Source of the DNA: Acorus gramineus | Lineage: Eukaryota; Streptophyta; Magnoliopsida; Acorales; Acoraceae | Direction of reading: 5' to 3' | Length of the DNA: 64,000 nt | NCBI GenBank assembly: GCA_030737835.1 | Contig: JAUJYN010000019.1 | Coordinates: 2,068,433-2,132,432, forward strand | In this document: one piece after another, positions 33,048 to 44,642 of the stretch | Position numbering within the stretch: the stretch's first letter is position 1 | Layout of the letters: every line of letters starts with the position of its first letter | The notes under the pieces: generated by a model | Seen by the model: the letters and a program-made list of their open reading frames with translations, nothing else | Databases searched by the model: none | Told to the model about the DNA's origin: nothing | Program-made: the position numbers and the translations under genes

Positions 33048-33094
33048 TAAGCCCCAAATTTTAGGCCCCATCAAAAGCCCATGAGTTGGCACAT
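33048..33094. repeat. Terminal-like block (copy b), inverted relative of 51965-52050
   Basis: TTAAGCCCCAAATTTTAGG...GTTGGCAC resembles the reverse complement of the block at 51965-52050. The two could be the ends of a short non-coding element of about 1.4 kb split by element C. Confidence 0.35.
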
Positions 33095-34367
33095 GTACAA
33101 TACCCATTATACCCTTGTATTGTATTTTTGCTATTATTGCACCCCATATTTTTAGAAAGTGGTTACAATTTAGAATGATTGCATCAATCCCATTTATTCT
33201 TTAATTTTTTTCTTGTGTGATCCCTTCCAATCGAAGATCAATTGACAATGAGTTTGGAAAAATCAATTGACGATCAATTTTTTCTTATGTTATGGGTTTT
33301 GGAAGTTCTGTGGATGAAGATCAATTGACGGTGAGTTTGGAAAGATAGATTTTATGATCTTGGTAGGTAAAAAAATTGGATTTTGTTTTTGGAGTTCTAA
33401 TGAAAAGCTTTGTTTGACAGTTTTTTTTTTTTTTTGTCAAAATAAGATGTATTAGGTTTCGGTTCTTCTGATTCAGTTTTGACTCTTTGGATTTTCTAAT
33501 TTTGATTATATTTTTTAGCTTTGTTTGACATGTATTGAATCTGAATTTCATTTTAAATTCAGATACATGGCGTGTATCTTGATTTACATGCATTGTTGTG
33601 TACCAAGTATGATCTATACAATCGTTTATGATTGTATGTTTTGTGTATAATTATGCATCATGTGTCATTCATCATATTTTTTAGCTTTGTATCAGCATTA
33701 TTCGACTCATTCAGATTCAAGATTTTCAAATACAGTGCACATTCACTTGTATGGAATGTGTATTTGTTAATTCAAATTCAGATATACCTATATCTGAATT
33801 TGAATTCCAGCCCATTTTTTTAATGTATTTGTTAATTCAAATTCCAGATGCACTTGTATTTGAATTTGAATTTGAATTTCAACCCATTTTTTGAAGGTTA
33901 TTATTTTTATTTTTATGGATTTGAATAATGTATAGCTGATTAATATTTAATTGCTTATTGTTGACATTTTGATAAACTTTTATGAATTTTCTTTGCAGTT
34001 CTCAGTAGCATGTAGACCATATTTGTTCATTTGGATTTTCATATACATTATTGTATCTTAATTGATAACATGTGGTTGATGTTCTTTTTTTTCACCAGGC
34101 AGTGATGGTGTTTCAGATACAATCGACCTGTTTATTTCGCAAAAAAAAAACCGATGGTGAAGTCTCGATTGTGGGAACAAATCTGTCCTTTTTTTCGTTC
34201 GTATGGTTTTGCTCAAATCAGAACCCTAAAATTCAAATTTTTTGAAAACATGTTAGGTCTTACTTGTGCCACCCTTTGTGGGATTCAGTTACGATAGTTA
34301 GTTGAAACCAATTTTTAAAATTATAAGAATGGCAGCCTTGTCATTGTCATTTTTGGTGGTTAGATAA
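33095..34367. other. AT-rich non-coding host DNA
   Basis: No coding signal. Contains two imperfect copies of a 55-60-bp AATTCAAATTC repeat near 33765-33895, one with a perfect hairpin, and a T-run at 33420-33436. Confidence 0.5.
33770..33805. repeat. Perfect 17-bp inverted repeat with 2-nt loop
   Basis: ATTCAAATTCAGATATA, then CC, then its exact reverse complement. It could extrude as a cruciform. Confidence 0.9.
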
Positions 34368-34570
34368 TGTCACACCCCATGGCGGCCGTCCCCGAGGCGC
34401 GGCAATGGTATATATGATATCAGCAGTCTAAACAGGAGGTCAATAATATACTCTAAACAATCATCAACAATGACAATACAGACAACAATGAGGCTGACAT
34501 AATATATACACAAAAATAGCGGAAGCTAAAAGACTGAGTCTGTAATTCAAAGACATATTACAGACTCGAT
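34368..34570 (-). repeat. Remnant of element C 3' LTR
   Basis: Matches the PBS-proximal end of type-1 LTRs (TGTCACACCCCATGG through ATTACAGACTCGAT), then switches at once to pol sequence. Confidence 0.8.
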
Positions 34571-34945
34571 GCGAAGCCTCTTCTCGCGATGGTCCAGGAT
34601 CTCGATCGGCTGCTCCACGAATGACAAGTCCGGCTCGAAGACGAGCGGCTCGAACGGGATGATGTGAGCAGGATCGTGGACGTAAAGCCTCAGCTGCAAG
34701 ACATGGAAGACGTCATGGGCCTGAGCAACCTGCGGGGGCAAGGCGATCCGATAGGCCACCTCCCCAACTCACTCGAGGATGAGGAACGGCCCAATGAAAC
34801 GCGGACTCAGCTTGCCCCGCACGCCGAAACGGAAGATGCCCTTCATCGGGGACACCTTCAGGAAGACATGGTCACCAACCTCGAAAACGAGCTCACGGCG
34901 ACGATGATCGGCGTAGCTCTTCTGACGGCTCTAAGCGACTCGGAT
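34571..34945 (-). pseudogene. Element C integrase C-terminal part (truncated)
   Basis: Includes MAYRIALPPQVAQAHDVFHV and DLSFVEQPIEILDHREKRLR. A break near 34760-34945 separates it from the integrase core. The chromodomain present in element A is deleted here. Confidence 0.75.
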
Positions 34946-35933
34946 ACGCTAGCGAATCGTCTTGACCATCTCTGAGGTCTGGTGGATGATCTCTGGTCCC
35001 TCCAACTGGCGCTCTCCGACCTCGTCCCAACACAAGGGGGACCTGCAGCTGCGGCCATAGAGCGCCTCATATGGAGCCATCCTGATACTCGAGTGGTAGC
35101 TGTTGTTGTAGGCAAACTCCACCAACGGAAGATGCCTCTCCCAACTGCCCCCAAAATCGAGAACGCAAGCTCGCAGCATGTCCTCCAGGGTCTGAATCAT
35201 CCTCTCCGACTGGCCGTCCGTCTGCGGATGAAACGCTGTACTGAAGTGGAGGTTCGTACCAAGGGCGTGCTGGAGGCTACGCCAGAACCTCGAAGTAAAT
35301 CGCACGTCTCGATCAGAAATGATGCTGACGGGAGTGCCATGGAGACGAACGATCTCGGAGACAAACAACTGCGCCAGGGTGACCAGAGAATCGGTGAGTC
35401 GGATGGGGAGGAAATGAGCGGACTTCGTCAGTCGGTCGACGATTACCCAGATGGCATCGTGACCCGAACGTGACCTCGGCAAACCCAAAACGAAGTCCAT
35501 GGTGATCTGCTCCCACTTCCACTGAGGAATCTCAATGGACTGCAGCTTCCCCGCAGGACGCTGATGCTCCGACTTCACCTGCTGGCATACCAAGCAACGG
35601 GCAACGAAACGGGCAATATCCGTCTTCATCCCGCGCCACCAGTAGCCACGACGAAGGCCCCTGTACATCTTCGTGCCACCAGGATGCACTATGTACCTCG
35701 AACGATGGGCCTCGTCCAAGATCTTCTGCTTCAGCTCTGCGTCGTCAGGAATATACTCGACCTCTGAACCGCAGGATCCCGTCCTCGTGAATTTGGTAGT
35801 CCGGACGCTCGCCCCGGGCGACGCCTTCAGAGAGGACTAGAAAGTGAGGATCCTGCCCCTGAGCCGTGCGGATCTCGTCGAGAAGAACGGGCTGCACCAC
35901 TAGCCTGGCCAAAAAGCCACCCGCAGGAGTCTC
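34946..35933 (-). pseudogene. Element C integrase
   Basis: Ends strand transfer of retrotransposon DNA. The segment 34949-35719 (256 residues) has an HHCC zinc finger (H5, H12, C42, C45 of that stretch), catalytic D75 (TMDFV), D136 (ISDRD) and E172 (TDGQSERM), i.e. exact D35E spacing. It shares the pol frame with protease and RT. A stop (TAG, 34949-34951) ends it before the C-terminal part. 35720-35933 is linker toward RNase H in broken frame. The catalytic set is complete despite the stops. Confidence 0.88.
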
Positions 35934-36253
35934 TCAAATGCTGATCCAGCAAGCGGCCTCCTCCAGAAGCCTCCAACGACGTACAGCCATGTGGGCGGCC
36001 ATGCCCAAGGGCTGCTTGCTGAGAGCATCCGCCACGACATTCGCCTTACCCGGATGGTAAGCGATGTCACAATCATAGTCCTTCAGGAACTCGACCCAAC
36101 GTCTCTGACGCATGTTGAGCTCCGGCTGGGACTGCAAATACGTCAAGCTCTTATGATCAGTAAAGAGCTTGAACTCCTAACCATAGAGGTAGTGCCTCCA
36201 CATCTTCAGCGCAAAGATGATCGCTGCTAACTCGAGTCATGGGTGGGGTAATT
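35934..36253 (-). pseudogene. Element C RNase H
   Basis: Degrades RNA in RNA-DNA hybrids during reverse transcription. Visible motifs are [43 protein letters not shown]. It is in a different frame from RT, and a TAG at 36177-36179 interrupts it. Confidence 0.85.
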
Positions 36254-37183
36254 CTACTCATGGGGCTTCAACTGATGCGACGCGTAAGCCACCACCTTAC
36301 CGTGCTGCATGAGGACGCAACCCACACTCCCAGACGGAAGGGTAAGAACTGGCGCTGAGGTGAGCCTTCGCTTCAACTCCTGGAAGCTCTCCTCGCAAGA
36401 TGGGGACCACTCAAACCGGACATCCTTCCGAGTGAGGCGGGTAAGAGGTACAGCTATCTTCGAGAAACCCTCGACAAACCTCCTGTAATAACCCGCCAAG
36501 CCCAGGAAGCTCCGAATCTCTGTGGGGTTCGACGGTCGACGCCAATTCGACACGGCGGGCGTCTTGTCCGGGTCCATAGATATGCCCTCGCCGGAAATCA
36601 CGTGGCCCAGAAAGGCCATACGCTCCAACCAAAACTCGCATTTATTGAACTTGGCGAACAACTGATGTCGGGCCAAAGTTTCCAAGACAGTGCGGAGATG
36701 GTGAGCGTGCTCCTCAAGACTCCTCGAGTACACCAGAATATCATCGATGAAGACTACTACAAAGGAGTCGAGGAAGGGCCGAAACACCCGGTTCATCAGA
36801 TCCATGAAGGCCGCCGGCGCATTCGTCAACCCAAACGGCAGTACTCTGAACTCGTAGTGCCCATAACGGGTGCGAAAGGCCGTCTTCGGAATATCTGACT
36901 CCCGAATCTTCAGCTGATAGTAGCCCGAACGGAGATCGATCTTAGAAAAGACTCGCGCTCCCTGGAGCTGGTCAAACAGATCGTCAATCCGTGGCAAGGG
37001 GTACTTGTTCTTCACAGTCCGCTTGTTCAGCTGCCTGTAATCAATACAAAGCCACAGCAAACCGTCCTTCTTTCAGACGAACAGAACAGGGGCTCCCCAC
37101 GGAGAAACACTCGGACGTGCGAAGCCCTTCTCCAGCAACTCCTCCAACTGCTCCTTGAGCACCTTCAGCTCTGCTGGGGCCAT
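36254..37183 (-). pseudogene. Element C reverse transcriptase
   Basis: Copies element RNA into DNA. The 36254-37060 stretch shows [68 protein letters not shown] and the catalytic FIDD (Asp pair at 36740-36745), then GHVISGEGI and [11 protein letters not shown]. Two stops break the N-terminal part: TAG at 37184-37186 (in PY-stop-MAPAEL) and TGA at 37073-37075 (in VLFV-stop-KKDG). The sequence is of the Tekay/Del chromovirus type. Confidence 0.92.
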
Positions 37184-37186
37184 CTA

Positions 37187-38197
37187 GTACGGAGCTCTCA
37201 AAATCGGCTCAGTCCCCGGAATTAGATTAATCTCAAACTCGATCGCGCGATCCGGCGGTAATCCCGAAAGATCATCGGGGAAAACCTTGGGATACTCTGC
37301 CACGACCGGAGTCTGACTGATATCTGCCCGCAGTGGTGCGTCCTCCTGAGCAATGTACGCCAGAAAGCCCTCGCATCCTCCCTGAAGGAGTCTCCACGCC
37401 TGGATGGATGACACGAACCCCAAAGGGGCTACGTCACGATCGCCCACAAACTGGAAGGACCTCTGACCCGGAAGGTGGAAAGACACTGACTTGGCAAAAC
37501 AGTCGATGCTAGCGTGACTAGCTGAGAGCAAATCCATTCCCAGGATGGCATCGAAGTCCATCATAGCAAGCTCTACCAACTCCACTGGAAACTCATGCTC
37601 CGCAATCACCAAGGTACACCCTCGGTACATAGAACGGAGGAGAATACGGTCTCCAATGGGCAATGATATCTCCAGGATAACATCAAGAGGGGCGGACGCC
37701 ACGCCCATCCGTCTCGCAAAAGCGGGAGACACGAACGAGTGCGTGGCTCCGGAATCAAATAACACATATGCAGGGAGCTGGGAGATCTGAACAATACCTC
37801 GGACCACGCTACCTGAAGCCTGCGCCTCCTTGGCCGAAAGTGCTGCAACTCTGCCCTGAACAAACTGCGGCTGAGGAGCAGGGGCACGCCTCGCAGGCTG
37901 CACTGGCTGCCTCCTCTGGTCAACACGGCCACCCAGTGGCTGCTGCTGCTGACGCTGAGGCTGCTGCTGCTGCTGGCGCTGAGGCTGCTGCTGCTGGCGC
38001 TGAGGCTGCTGCTGCTGGTACGGCTGCTGCTGTAGCTGCTGCTGCTGCTGCGGAGGTAGCACGCGGGGTCGGCCAGCATCAGGGCAATTATATAAAATAT
38101 GCCCGATGCGCTGACAGTGATAACAGCGCCGCGTCTCCAGTCGCCTGGACTGGACTGGTACTGCCGCAATGGGTGCTGGACCTCGCACTGGCACCAC
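37187..38197 (-). pseudogene. Element C gag zinc knuckle and protease
   Basis: In this segment the CCHC knuckle is at residues 25-38 (CYHCQRIGHILYNC), followed by a Gln-rich run encoded by CTG/CAG-type repeats (about 37937-38058), then the aspartic protease motif VLFDSGATHSF near residue 148, and the RT lead-in ending APY. It shares the frame of gag start, RT and integrase, so the ancestor had a single gag-pol frame. Confidence 0.9.
37937..38058 (+). repeat. CTG/CAG-rich microsatellite in gag
   Basis: Imperfect CTG repeats with CTGAGG interruptions, reading Gln-rich on the coding strand. Confidence 0.8.
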
Positions 38198-38199
38198 AT

Positions 38200-39235
38200 C
38201 GACTGGAGTAGCGACAGCCCTGTCTGATCAAAGCGGGGCCGCTTCTTCTTGCGCTGTCCCTGGTCCTGGCTCCTGGGAGGTCTCTGGTCTGCAGAAGGGG
38301 TCGGAATCCCCATGGAGGCCCCGAGGTCTCGCTCGACTGTCTTCGCCCGAGACACCAAGTCCGAGTACCTCATAAACGCCTGGGAAGAGACATGCACCCG
38401 AATGGTGCTGATGAGACCCATCTCAAAGCGACGACACCGCGTCTCCTCATCCATCACCAAGGCTGGGGCGAACCTGGAAAGCCTCGTGAAGCGTGTGGAG
38501 TAGTCCGCGACTGACATGGAGCCCTGCGACAGCGGCTCAAACTCCAGCATCACGATCTGGCGCGTCAAAAACGGGAAGTACTCCTCCAGGAAATACCTCC
38601 GGAACTCTGCCCATAGCAGTCGCTCCACTCCCTCGGGAATGTCCACCGATCGGGTAGCCCACCAGTCTGCGGCGCTACCCTTCAGCATGAAGGTGGCCAG
38701 GGAGACACGCTGGCGATCGGTGCAGTGCATGGTCGAGAAGATCTTGTCCACCTCCATCAACCATCGCTCAGGGGCAAGGGGGTCCGTCGTCTGTCCATGG
38801 AACTCGGGAGGGTGGAGCTTCAGAAAGGCCGTGAGGCCACTCTGATGCACTCTCGCTGCAGCCTCCAGCTCCACGTCCCTCTCCAGGGGATCCTGAACTT
38901 CCACCGCTGGAATCACCACAGGAACAGGGGTACATTGGGTACCACAGGCGGATCTGCCACCAGGGGGACCTGTGGAACTACATCACGGGCCGCCCTCAAC
39001 TCCTGAATCTCTCGAGCCATCTCAGCTAATGCCCTCGTTGGGACTCTAATGCTCTGGTCTGAGTCTCCACCAAATCTGCTATCCGAGCGTAAGCACGCAC
39101 CCATGCAGGAGGCTCCTGCGCCAGTCCTGGCCCCATAGCCGAGGACTCTCCAGTAGCATCCTCACCTCTGGTAGGTCCGGGAACCTCCAAAGGTCGAGAG
39201 GGACCACGTCCACGCATTCCTCTACGAGGAGGCAT
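38200..39235 (-). pseudogene. Element C gag capsid region
   Basis: Starts MPPRRGMRGRGPSRPLE at 39235, about 100 nt after the PBS. The capsid core shows PPEFHGQ, LKGSAADWWA, FRRYFLEEYFPF, LSQGSMSVADYSTRFTRLSR and ETRCRRFEMGL. It is broken by frameshifts near 39090, 38915 and 38200; the last region restores the original frame. Confidence 0.88.
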
Positions 39236-39338
39236 ATCAGCAACCTAAGAAAACTAGACACTAGGATTAGAATACTCATATAGAAATCCTAGGACTCATC
39301 TCTACGAAAAAATAAGACCATTGGCTCTGACAGGACCA

Positions 39339-39351
39339 GGCTCTAATACCA
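39339..39351 (-). promoter_or_regulatory. Primer-binding site of element C (one mismatch)
   Basis: Minus strand TGGTATTAGAGCC differs at one base from the initiator-methionine tRNA complement. Four bases separate it from the LTR end at 39356. Confidence 0.8.
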
Positions 39352-39945
39352 ACTTTTTCACACCCCAGGGCGGCCGTCCCCGAGGCGCGTTAATGGTATA
39401 TATGATATCAGCTGTCACGCCCCGGGCGTCCCCGAGACGCGGCAAGTGTATATAAAATATCAGAATCTACACAGGAGGTCAATAATATCATACAAATGAC
39501 ACACAGACAACAAAAGCAGGGCTGACATGATATATACACCAAATGCGGATAACTAAAGACTGAATCTGTAATCAAAACACACTACAGACTCCATACATAA
39601 TCACATGTCCTGTGAGAGCCAATATACATACAAAGACGTCCAAATACAACACAAACGCGTGCCCAAGCACGGAAAATAATACATACTGGTACAAGGGATG
39701 CTGATAGTCTCTGCAACTCGCGGGACGTGGCGCTACTCCGCTACTGATGAAGTCTCTCGGGGAGTTCCTCCTTCGGATCCGACTCAGATGACACTGAAGA
39801 AAAATATTGTGCGAGGGGTGAGCCACACGCTCAGTGAACGGCACAACCCATGCATCACATACAATATTGACCACAACCAGATATTCTTATAATCCACAAT
39901 TCATATTACTTAATCCACAAATGATATCACAACTCAAAGCCGTGG

Positions 39946-40290
39946 GTTGCTCAATCGCCAACCCACTACACCCTCCCCCTCACCCTTCAATGGGCGACAA
40001 AGGATATTGGGACTGGCTACACATAACCAGCGGGTCGCTTCCGCCAACCCGCCACACCCTCACCCTCACCCTTCAATGGGTGACATAGGATATTGGGACT
40101 TACTGCACCAAAAACCAACGGGTCGCTTCCGCCAACCCGCTACACCCTCACCCTCACCCTTCAATGGGTGACATAGGATTTTGGGACTTACAAGCATCCA
40201 ATCACCACTCCAGTGGGTCGTTCATCGCCAACCCACTACACCCTCACCCTCACCCTTCAATGGGTGACATAGGATTTTGGGACTGACTAG
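39946..40290 (-). repeat. G4/hairpin minisatellite, 4 units (B 3' LTR)
   Basis: Four units, each with plus-strand CACCCTCACCCTTCAATGGG and a hairpin whose arms vary together: GTGGGTTG/CCAACCCAC, GCGGGTCG/CCAACCCGC (twice), GTGGGTCG/CCAACCCAC. Changes that keep pairing (GTGGG to GCGGG with CCCAC to CCCGC) are seen. Confidence 0.75.
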
Positions 40291-41048
40291 GCTGTTGGTT
40301 ACCCTTGGTCCACCGATAGTCTCTCCTCCACTCCGTAGGCCGCCTGGTCTACTCCGACATTCAGCACAGTCCGTCCTAAATCAGGAGGTGCCTACTGGTG
40401 GGAGCCCTCTGTCAGGAAGGCCTGTCTAACGCTGGGGTAGTCTCTACCGGATCCAACGAAGGGAACAGAACAGCCTACCCATCGCATATGATCCACTTGG
40501 ATCCGCAGACGGCACATTATAACAACACTAATGTTCTGAATTCCTCAGAACCCACCAGGGCGCATAACTACGATGCGGGGAACATGCATAAGGTTATAAC
40601 AGGGTGGAATATCGTTGGGGAAAGAAACTCGGGAGGGCAGCGTGAGTTCCCGTTATAGGACACCCCGACAACCAAACAAGGAACATGGTGTACCCTAACC
40701 CGGGTCTCACTGCTGTCCTCGCAAGGCCCCTCCCCTATAATATTCACTATAACATGCATTGTAAACAAATACTAGCATTTAATCAAATAAATAAACTAGT
40801 AGGGCACATGCATCGGCCGGGCTTCCTAACATGGAACCAGGGGACATGCTGCATGGCTCATACACATATCCTAAGGGTGAAGTCCCTAACATTCAAAGTC
40901 TAGGGTAACATGCATTCTACAATTTAATCATGCTCGCATGATATACATATCATTGCAGGTTAATATTTATCCATGACGCCCCATGAGAGGTCGGTATACG
41001 CCCAAATGCGTATGACCCCTCTCTACTGGGTTGGATTGTCCCACTCAC

Positions 41049-41084
41049 CGGAATCGGGGTCGTCGCGCGACCGTCCGTCTAGAT
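41049..41084 (-). other. Predicted 36-nt LTR exon 2 (B 3' LTR)
   Basis: 36 nt starting ATCTAGACGG, with intact GTCGCGCGAC palindrome. Confidence 0.55.
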
Positions 41085-42973
41085 CTGCAAGACAGACATT
41101 CAATATGGTGAGAACAATGCATAAAATACCCAAAAATACATCTAAAATACCCAACACTCGGATAAACATACATACGGCCCGTACGCACGTGTATCCGAGC
41201 ATCCCGAGCGCACCGCCGAGCCCCGGCCCGCGCGCCAAGGCGCACTGCCGAGCCCAGCCCGCATACCCGGACACCACCGGCGCACTGTCGCACGCCTCCC
41301 CGCGCGCCCTGACGCACCGCCGCACGCACGCGCACACTCGCGCGCGCCCGCGCGCACCGCGCGTCCAGCCCAGCGCGCCCCCGCGCGCACTGCACGCACG
41401 CCCCAGCACGCGCACGCACTGGCCCCCAGCACCGCGCGCACTGGCCCCCAGCACCGCGCCCAGGCGCATGCCCAGGCGCCCTGCCCAGCACTCAGGCGAA
41501 GTGCCCAGGTGCCCTGCCGCGCGGGCCCGCGCGCACTCCCGCGCACACCCCCGCTCGCGCCAGCACCAGCGCGCACCCGCGCACCCACTCCACGCGCACC
41601 CGCGCGCACGCACCCGCGCACGACTGCGCGCCCGACTGCGCCCGCCAGCGCCCAGCGCCCAGCACCCGGCACCCGCGACCCAGCGCCCAGCGCCCGAGAC
41701 CCTCACCCAGCGTCCACGCGCACGCCCGCGCAACACGCGCCCAGCGCGCCTGGCAGCACGCGCTCAGCGCGCCTGCCAGCCTGCCCGCGCTGCTGCCCGC
41801 GTTGCCTGCCTGCGCGCGTCGCCGAGTGGCCCGAGCACCGCTCGCCTGCACGCCCGGGGCACTGCCCGCCTGATGCCCGAGCGCCCCTGCCCTGCTCGCC
41901 TGCGCGCCCAGCCAGCTCGCCCGGCCTGCCAGCGCTCACAGCCCAGCAGCCTGCTCCGCACGCCTCTCCTGCACCCCCCGAGCGCACGCCCGTGCGCGCG
42001 CCCGCGCGCACGCGCTCGCGCGCCCAGCAAACTGGTGCCCTGCTCCCAGCCTACCCAGCTAGCCCTGCCAGCCTAGCACCCGACTAGCCCTGCACGCCCA
42101 GCACCAGGCACGCCCAGCGCCAGCCCGAGCGCACGCCCGCGCGCACGCCCGCGCGCACGCACGCGCGCGCTGCCAGCGGCCCTGCCTGCTGCGCCTGCGG
42201 CTGCTGCGCCTGCTGCTGCTGCCCTGCCATCCTGCCCGAGCCCGAGCTCCTCTACCACCCACCTCCGACCACCACCACAGCCTCCGACCGCCTCCCACAG
42301 CCCTCCGACGGCCACCCACCGCCGCCAACCGCCTCCCAACCACAAAACACCCCCCTAGCATACATCTATGCAAGAAAAAGAGGGAAAGGGGGCTTACCAA
42401 GGGGAGGAGGGGAAGTCCGGTGGCTCTCCGCGCGCCGAAACCTTTCCAAAGGCCTCTACGCCCCGATCTACCTCCCCGGAGATGGCTCAAATCAGGGACG
42501 AAAAGGGGGCGGGGAGGCAATCGTCGGAATTGGATTTGAAGACACCGGAGTGTAGATCGGGACCCGATCTACACTTCCCGTGCTTTAGGTTTTTGATTTT
42601 GAGGGGTCTAGGGGGCTCAAACGGAAGAAAAACGGAGGAGAGGAGAGAGAGAGAGCAAGTCGTAGGGATGATGAATAGTAAAAAGATATTTTTGATTCCT
42701 TTCATATAATGCGCGACTTAAAAACCCGGATACGCCCCGGAACTGCGAAATTTTTGCAAACGATGCCAGAATTCGATGAAATTTTCATGAGTGGCTTAAA
42801 ATGGCACCAGGACACCAAATATGCAGTTAGATTTTCAATCGGAGTCCTCTAGCTCAGACGATAGCTAACAGTCTGAAATTATGCGGTTCCGATCGAAAAA
42901 CCCTAAAAATTTTAAAACTGCCAGAAATGCTCCAACGGTTACCAGCAGGCTAAAAAGTGACACATATATAACA

Positions 42974-43000
42974 TTCTTCCCCCCTTAGGAAATTTTGTCC
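42974..43000 (-). promoter_or_regulatory. Polypurine tract of element B
   Basis: Minus strand AATTTCCTAAGGGGGGAAGA next to the 3' LTR start. Confidence 0.85.
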
Positions 43001-43230
43001 TCAAAATATGCAAAAACATCTAGGAGGGGAAAAGATGCGTCACACCTGGCATCCATGAGCTTCCATGTGTCCTTGACACCGGAACGGTGCTGCCATCGCA
43101 CCTCGACCAGCTGGACGGTCTTGGTGCAGAGCCTCCTCACGCGGCGGTCCATGATCTCAATCGACTGCTCCACGAATGACTGTCCGGCTCAGAGACAAGC
43201 GGCTCGAACGGGATGACGTGAGCAGGATCG
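42985..43230 (-). pseudogene. Element B pol C-terminal remnant (chromodomain end)
   Basis: QLVEVRWQHRSG and TWKLMDA match the chromodomain end of element A. It is joined abruptly at about 43237 to the RT stub, deleting RNase H and integrase. Confidence 0.75.
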
Positions 43231-43237
43231 TGGACAC

Positions 43238-43570
43238 CTTTACCCAACTGCGAACCCACCACTCCAAGACGGAGAGGTAAGAATTGGCGCTGAGGTGAGC
43301 CTCCGAGTAAACTCCAGGAAGCTCTCCTCGCAAGACGGGGACCACTCGAACCGGACATCCTTCCAAGTAAGGCGGTTAAGAGGAACAGCTATTTTCGAGA
43401 GTCCCTCGTCAAGCTTCCTACAATAACCCGCCAAACTCGAGAAGCTCCGAATCCTTGCGGGGTTCGACGGCCTACGCCAATTCGACATAGCAAGCGTCTT
43501 GCCCGGGTCCACAGATATGCCTTCACCAGAAATCACCCAGCCCAAAAGGCCCTAACCACCAACCAAACTC
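43238..43570 (-). pseudogene. Element B RT C-terminal stub
   Basis: [51 protein letters not shown]. Same segment and same two junctions as in element A. Confidence 0.75.
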
Positions 43571-43599
43571 ACACCTGATCCATCACCAGCTGATGCTTC

Positions 43600-44600
43600 C
43601 AGGGTATCCCTTGACTGGGAAAAGAAACCTCGGGAAAGCAGTATGAAATCCCGACATAGGATACCCCGACAACCAAACAAGGAACACGAAGTACCCTAGC
43701 CCGGGTTTCAACGCCGACCTCACAAGGCCTTAATCCAGAAAGGAACACTAGAAGAAGACATCATTATAAAGAACATTACCAACCTCACCGGATCATCTAC
43801 ATCTAGATAATCACCCGATGTCATTCAACATCCTTCTCAAGACCGGACCCAACCTCTAGGGGAATGGTCGAACAGCAATTTGGGTCACGAGTTGACGCGT
43901 CTTTGTCTCATCCACACCCTCACTCCCATCAGGAGACTTTTGGGACTTTGGGAGAGATTTAGACTGTTCTTCACCCCTGGTCCACCGGTAGCCTCTCCTC
44001 CACACCGTAGGCCGCCTGGTCCGCTCCCACAATTCAGCACAGTCCGAAACCAAATCAGGAGGTGCCTACTGAGGGGAGCCCTCTGTCAGGAAGGCCTCTC
44101 TAACGCTGAGGAGTCCCTACTCGGGTCCAACGAAGGGGAGAACGATTCCATACTCGCGACATCATCCATTACAGGACCGAACCCAACATCATCGGGAATG
44201 GTCGAATAAACCATTTGGTCACGAGCGACCCGTCTTCGCCTCATCCACACCCTCACTCCCGAAAGGAGACATTTTGGGACTTTGGGAGAGACTTAGACTG
44301 CTCTCTACCCCTGGTCCACCGGTAGCCTCTCCCCGCTCCGTAGCTCGCCTGGTCCTCTGACCGGGAGCCTGTCTAACGCCGGGGCTGTACTACGCGGATC
44401 CGACGAAGGGGAGAGCGATTCCACGCTCGCGGCACCATTCATCAATCCTCTTCCGGGTTAGCCCCTACCTGGCATACTCCCACGATCAGTACCCCTCCGA
44501 CTGCATCGGCGACACCTACGGATGGGAGCCTCCTGCCAGGACAGCTACAACCCGGCCTCTTTAACTCGAACAACCACACTCATTACCCGCTCATCCAGAT
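43600..44600 (-). other. LTR-derived block inside element B interior
   Basis: Order matches element A: CTTGACTGGGAAAAGAAACC, CCCCGACAACCAAACAAGG, GACCGGACCCAACC, GGTCGAAC, CACCCTCACTCC, GGTCCACCGGTAGCCTCTCC. A second round follows (44160-44560). No coding potential. Confidence 0.75.
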
Positions 44601-44642
44601 AACACACACACATGCTTAACAGCAACCAACACACATATATAT

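Larger units (their letters stand above)
39413..42973 (-). repeat. 3' LTR of element B
   Basis: TGTTATATATG (42973) to GACA (39413). TATA-like TTATATGAAAGG near 42700-42710, intron 1 41085-42397, exon 2 41049-41084, intron 2 39794-41048, four minisatellite units. Confidence 0.92.

Noticed and set aside
34982..35473. Plus-strand open frame of 163 codons
   Set aside because: It is the antisense shadow of the element C integrase, which has all catalytic motifs on the minus strand.
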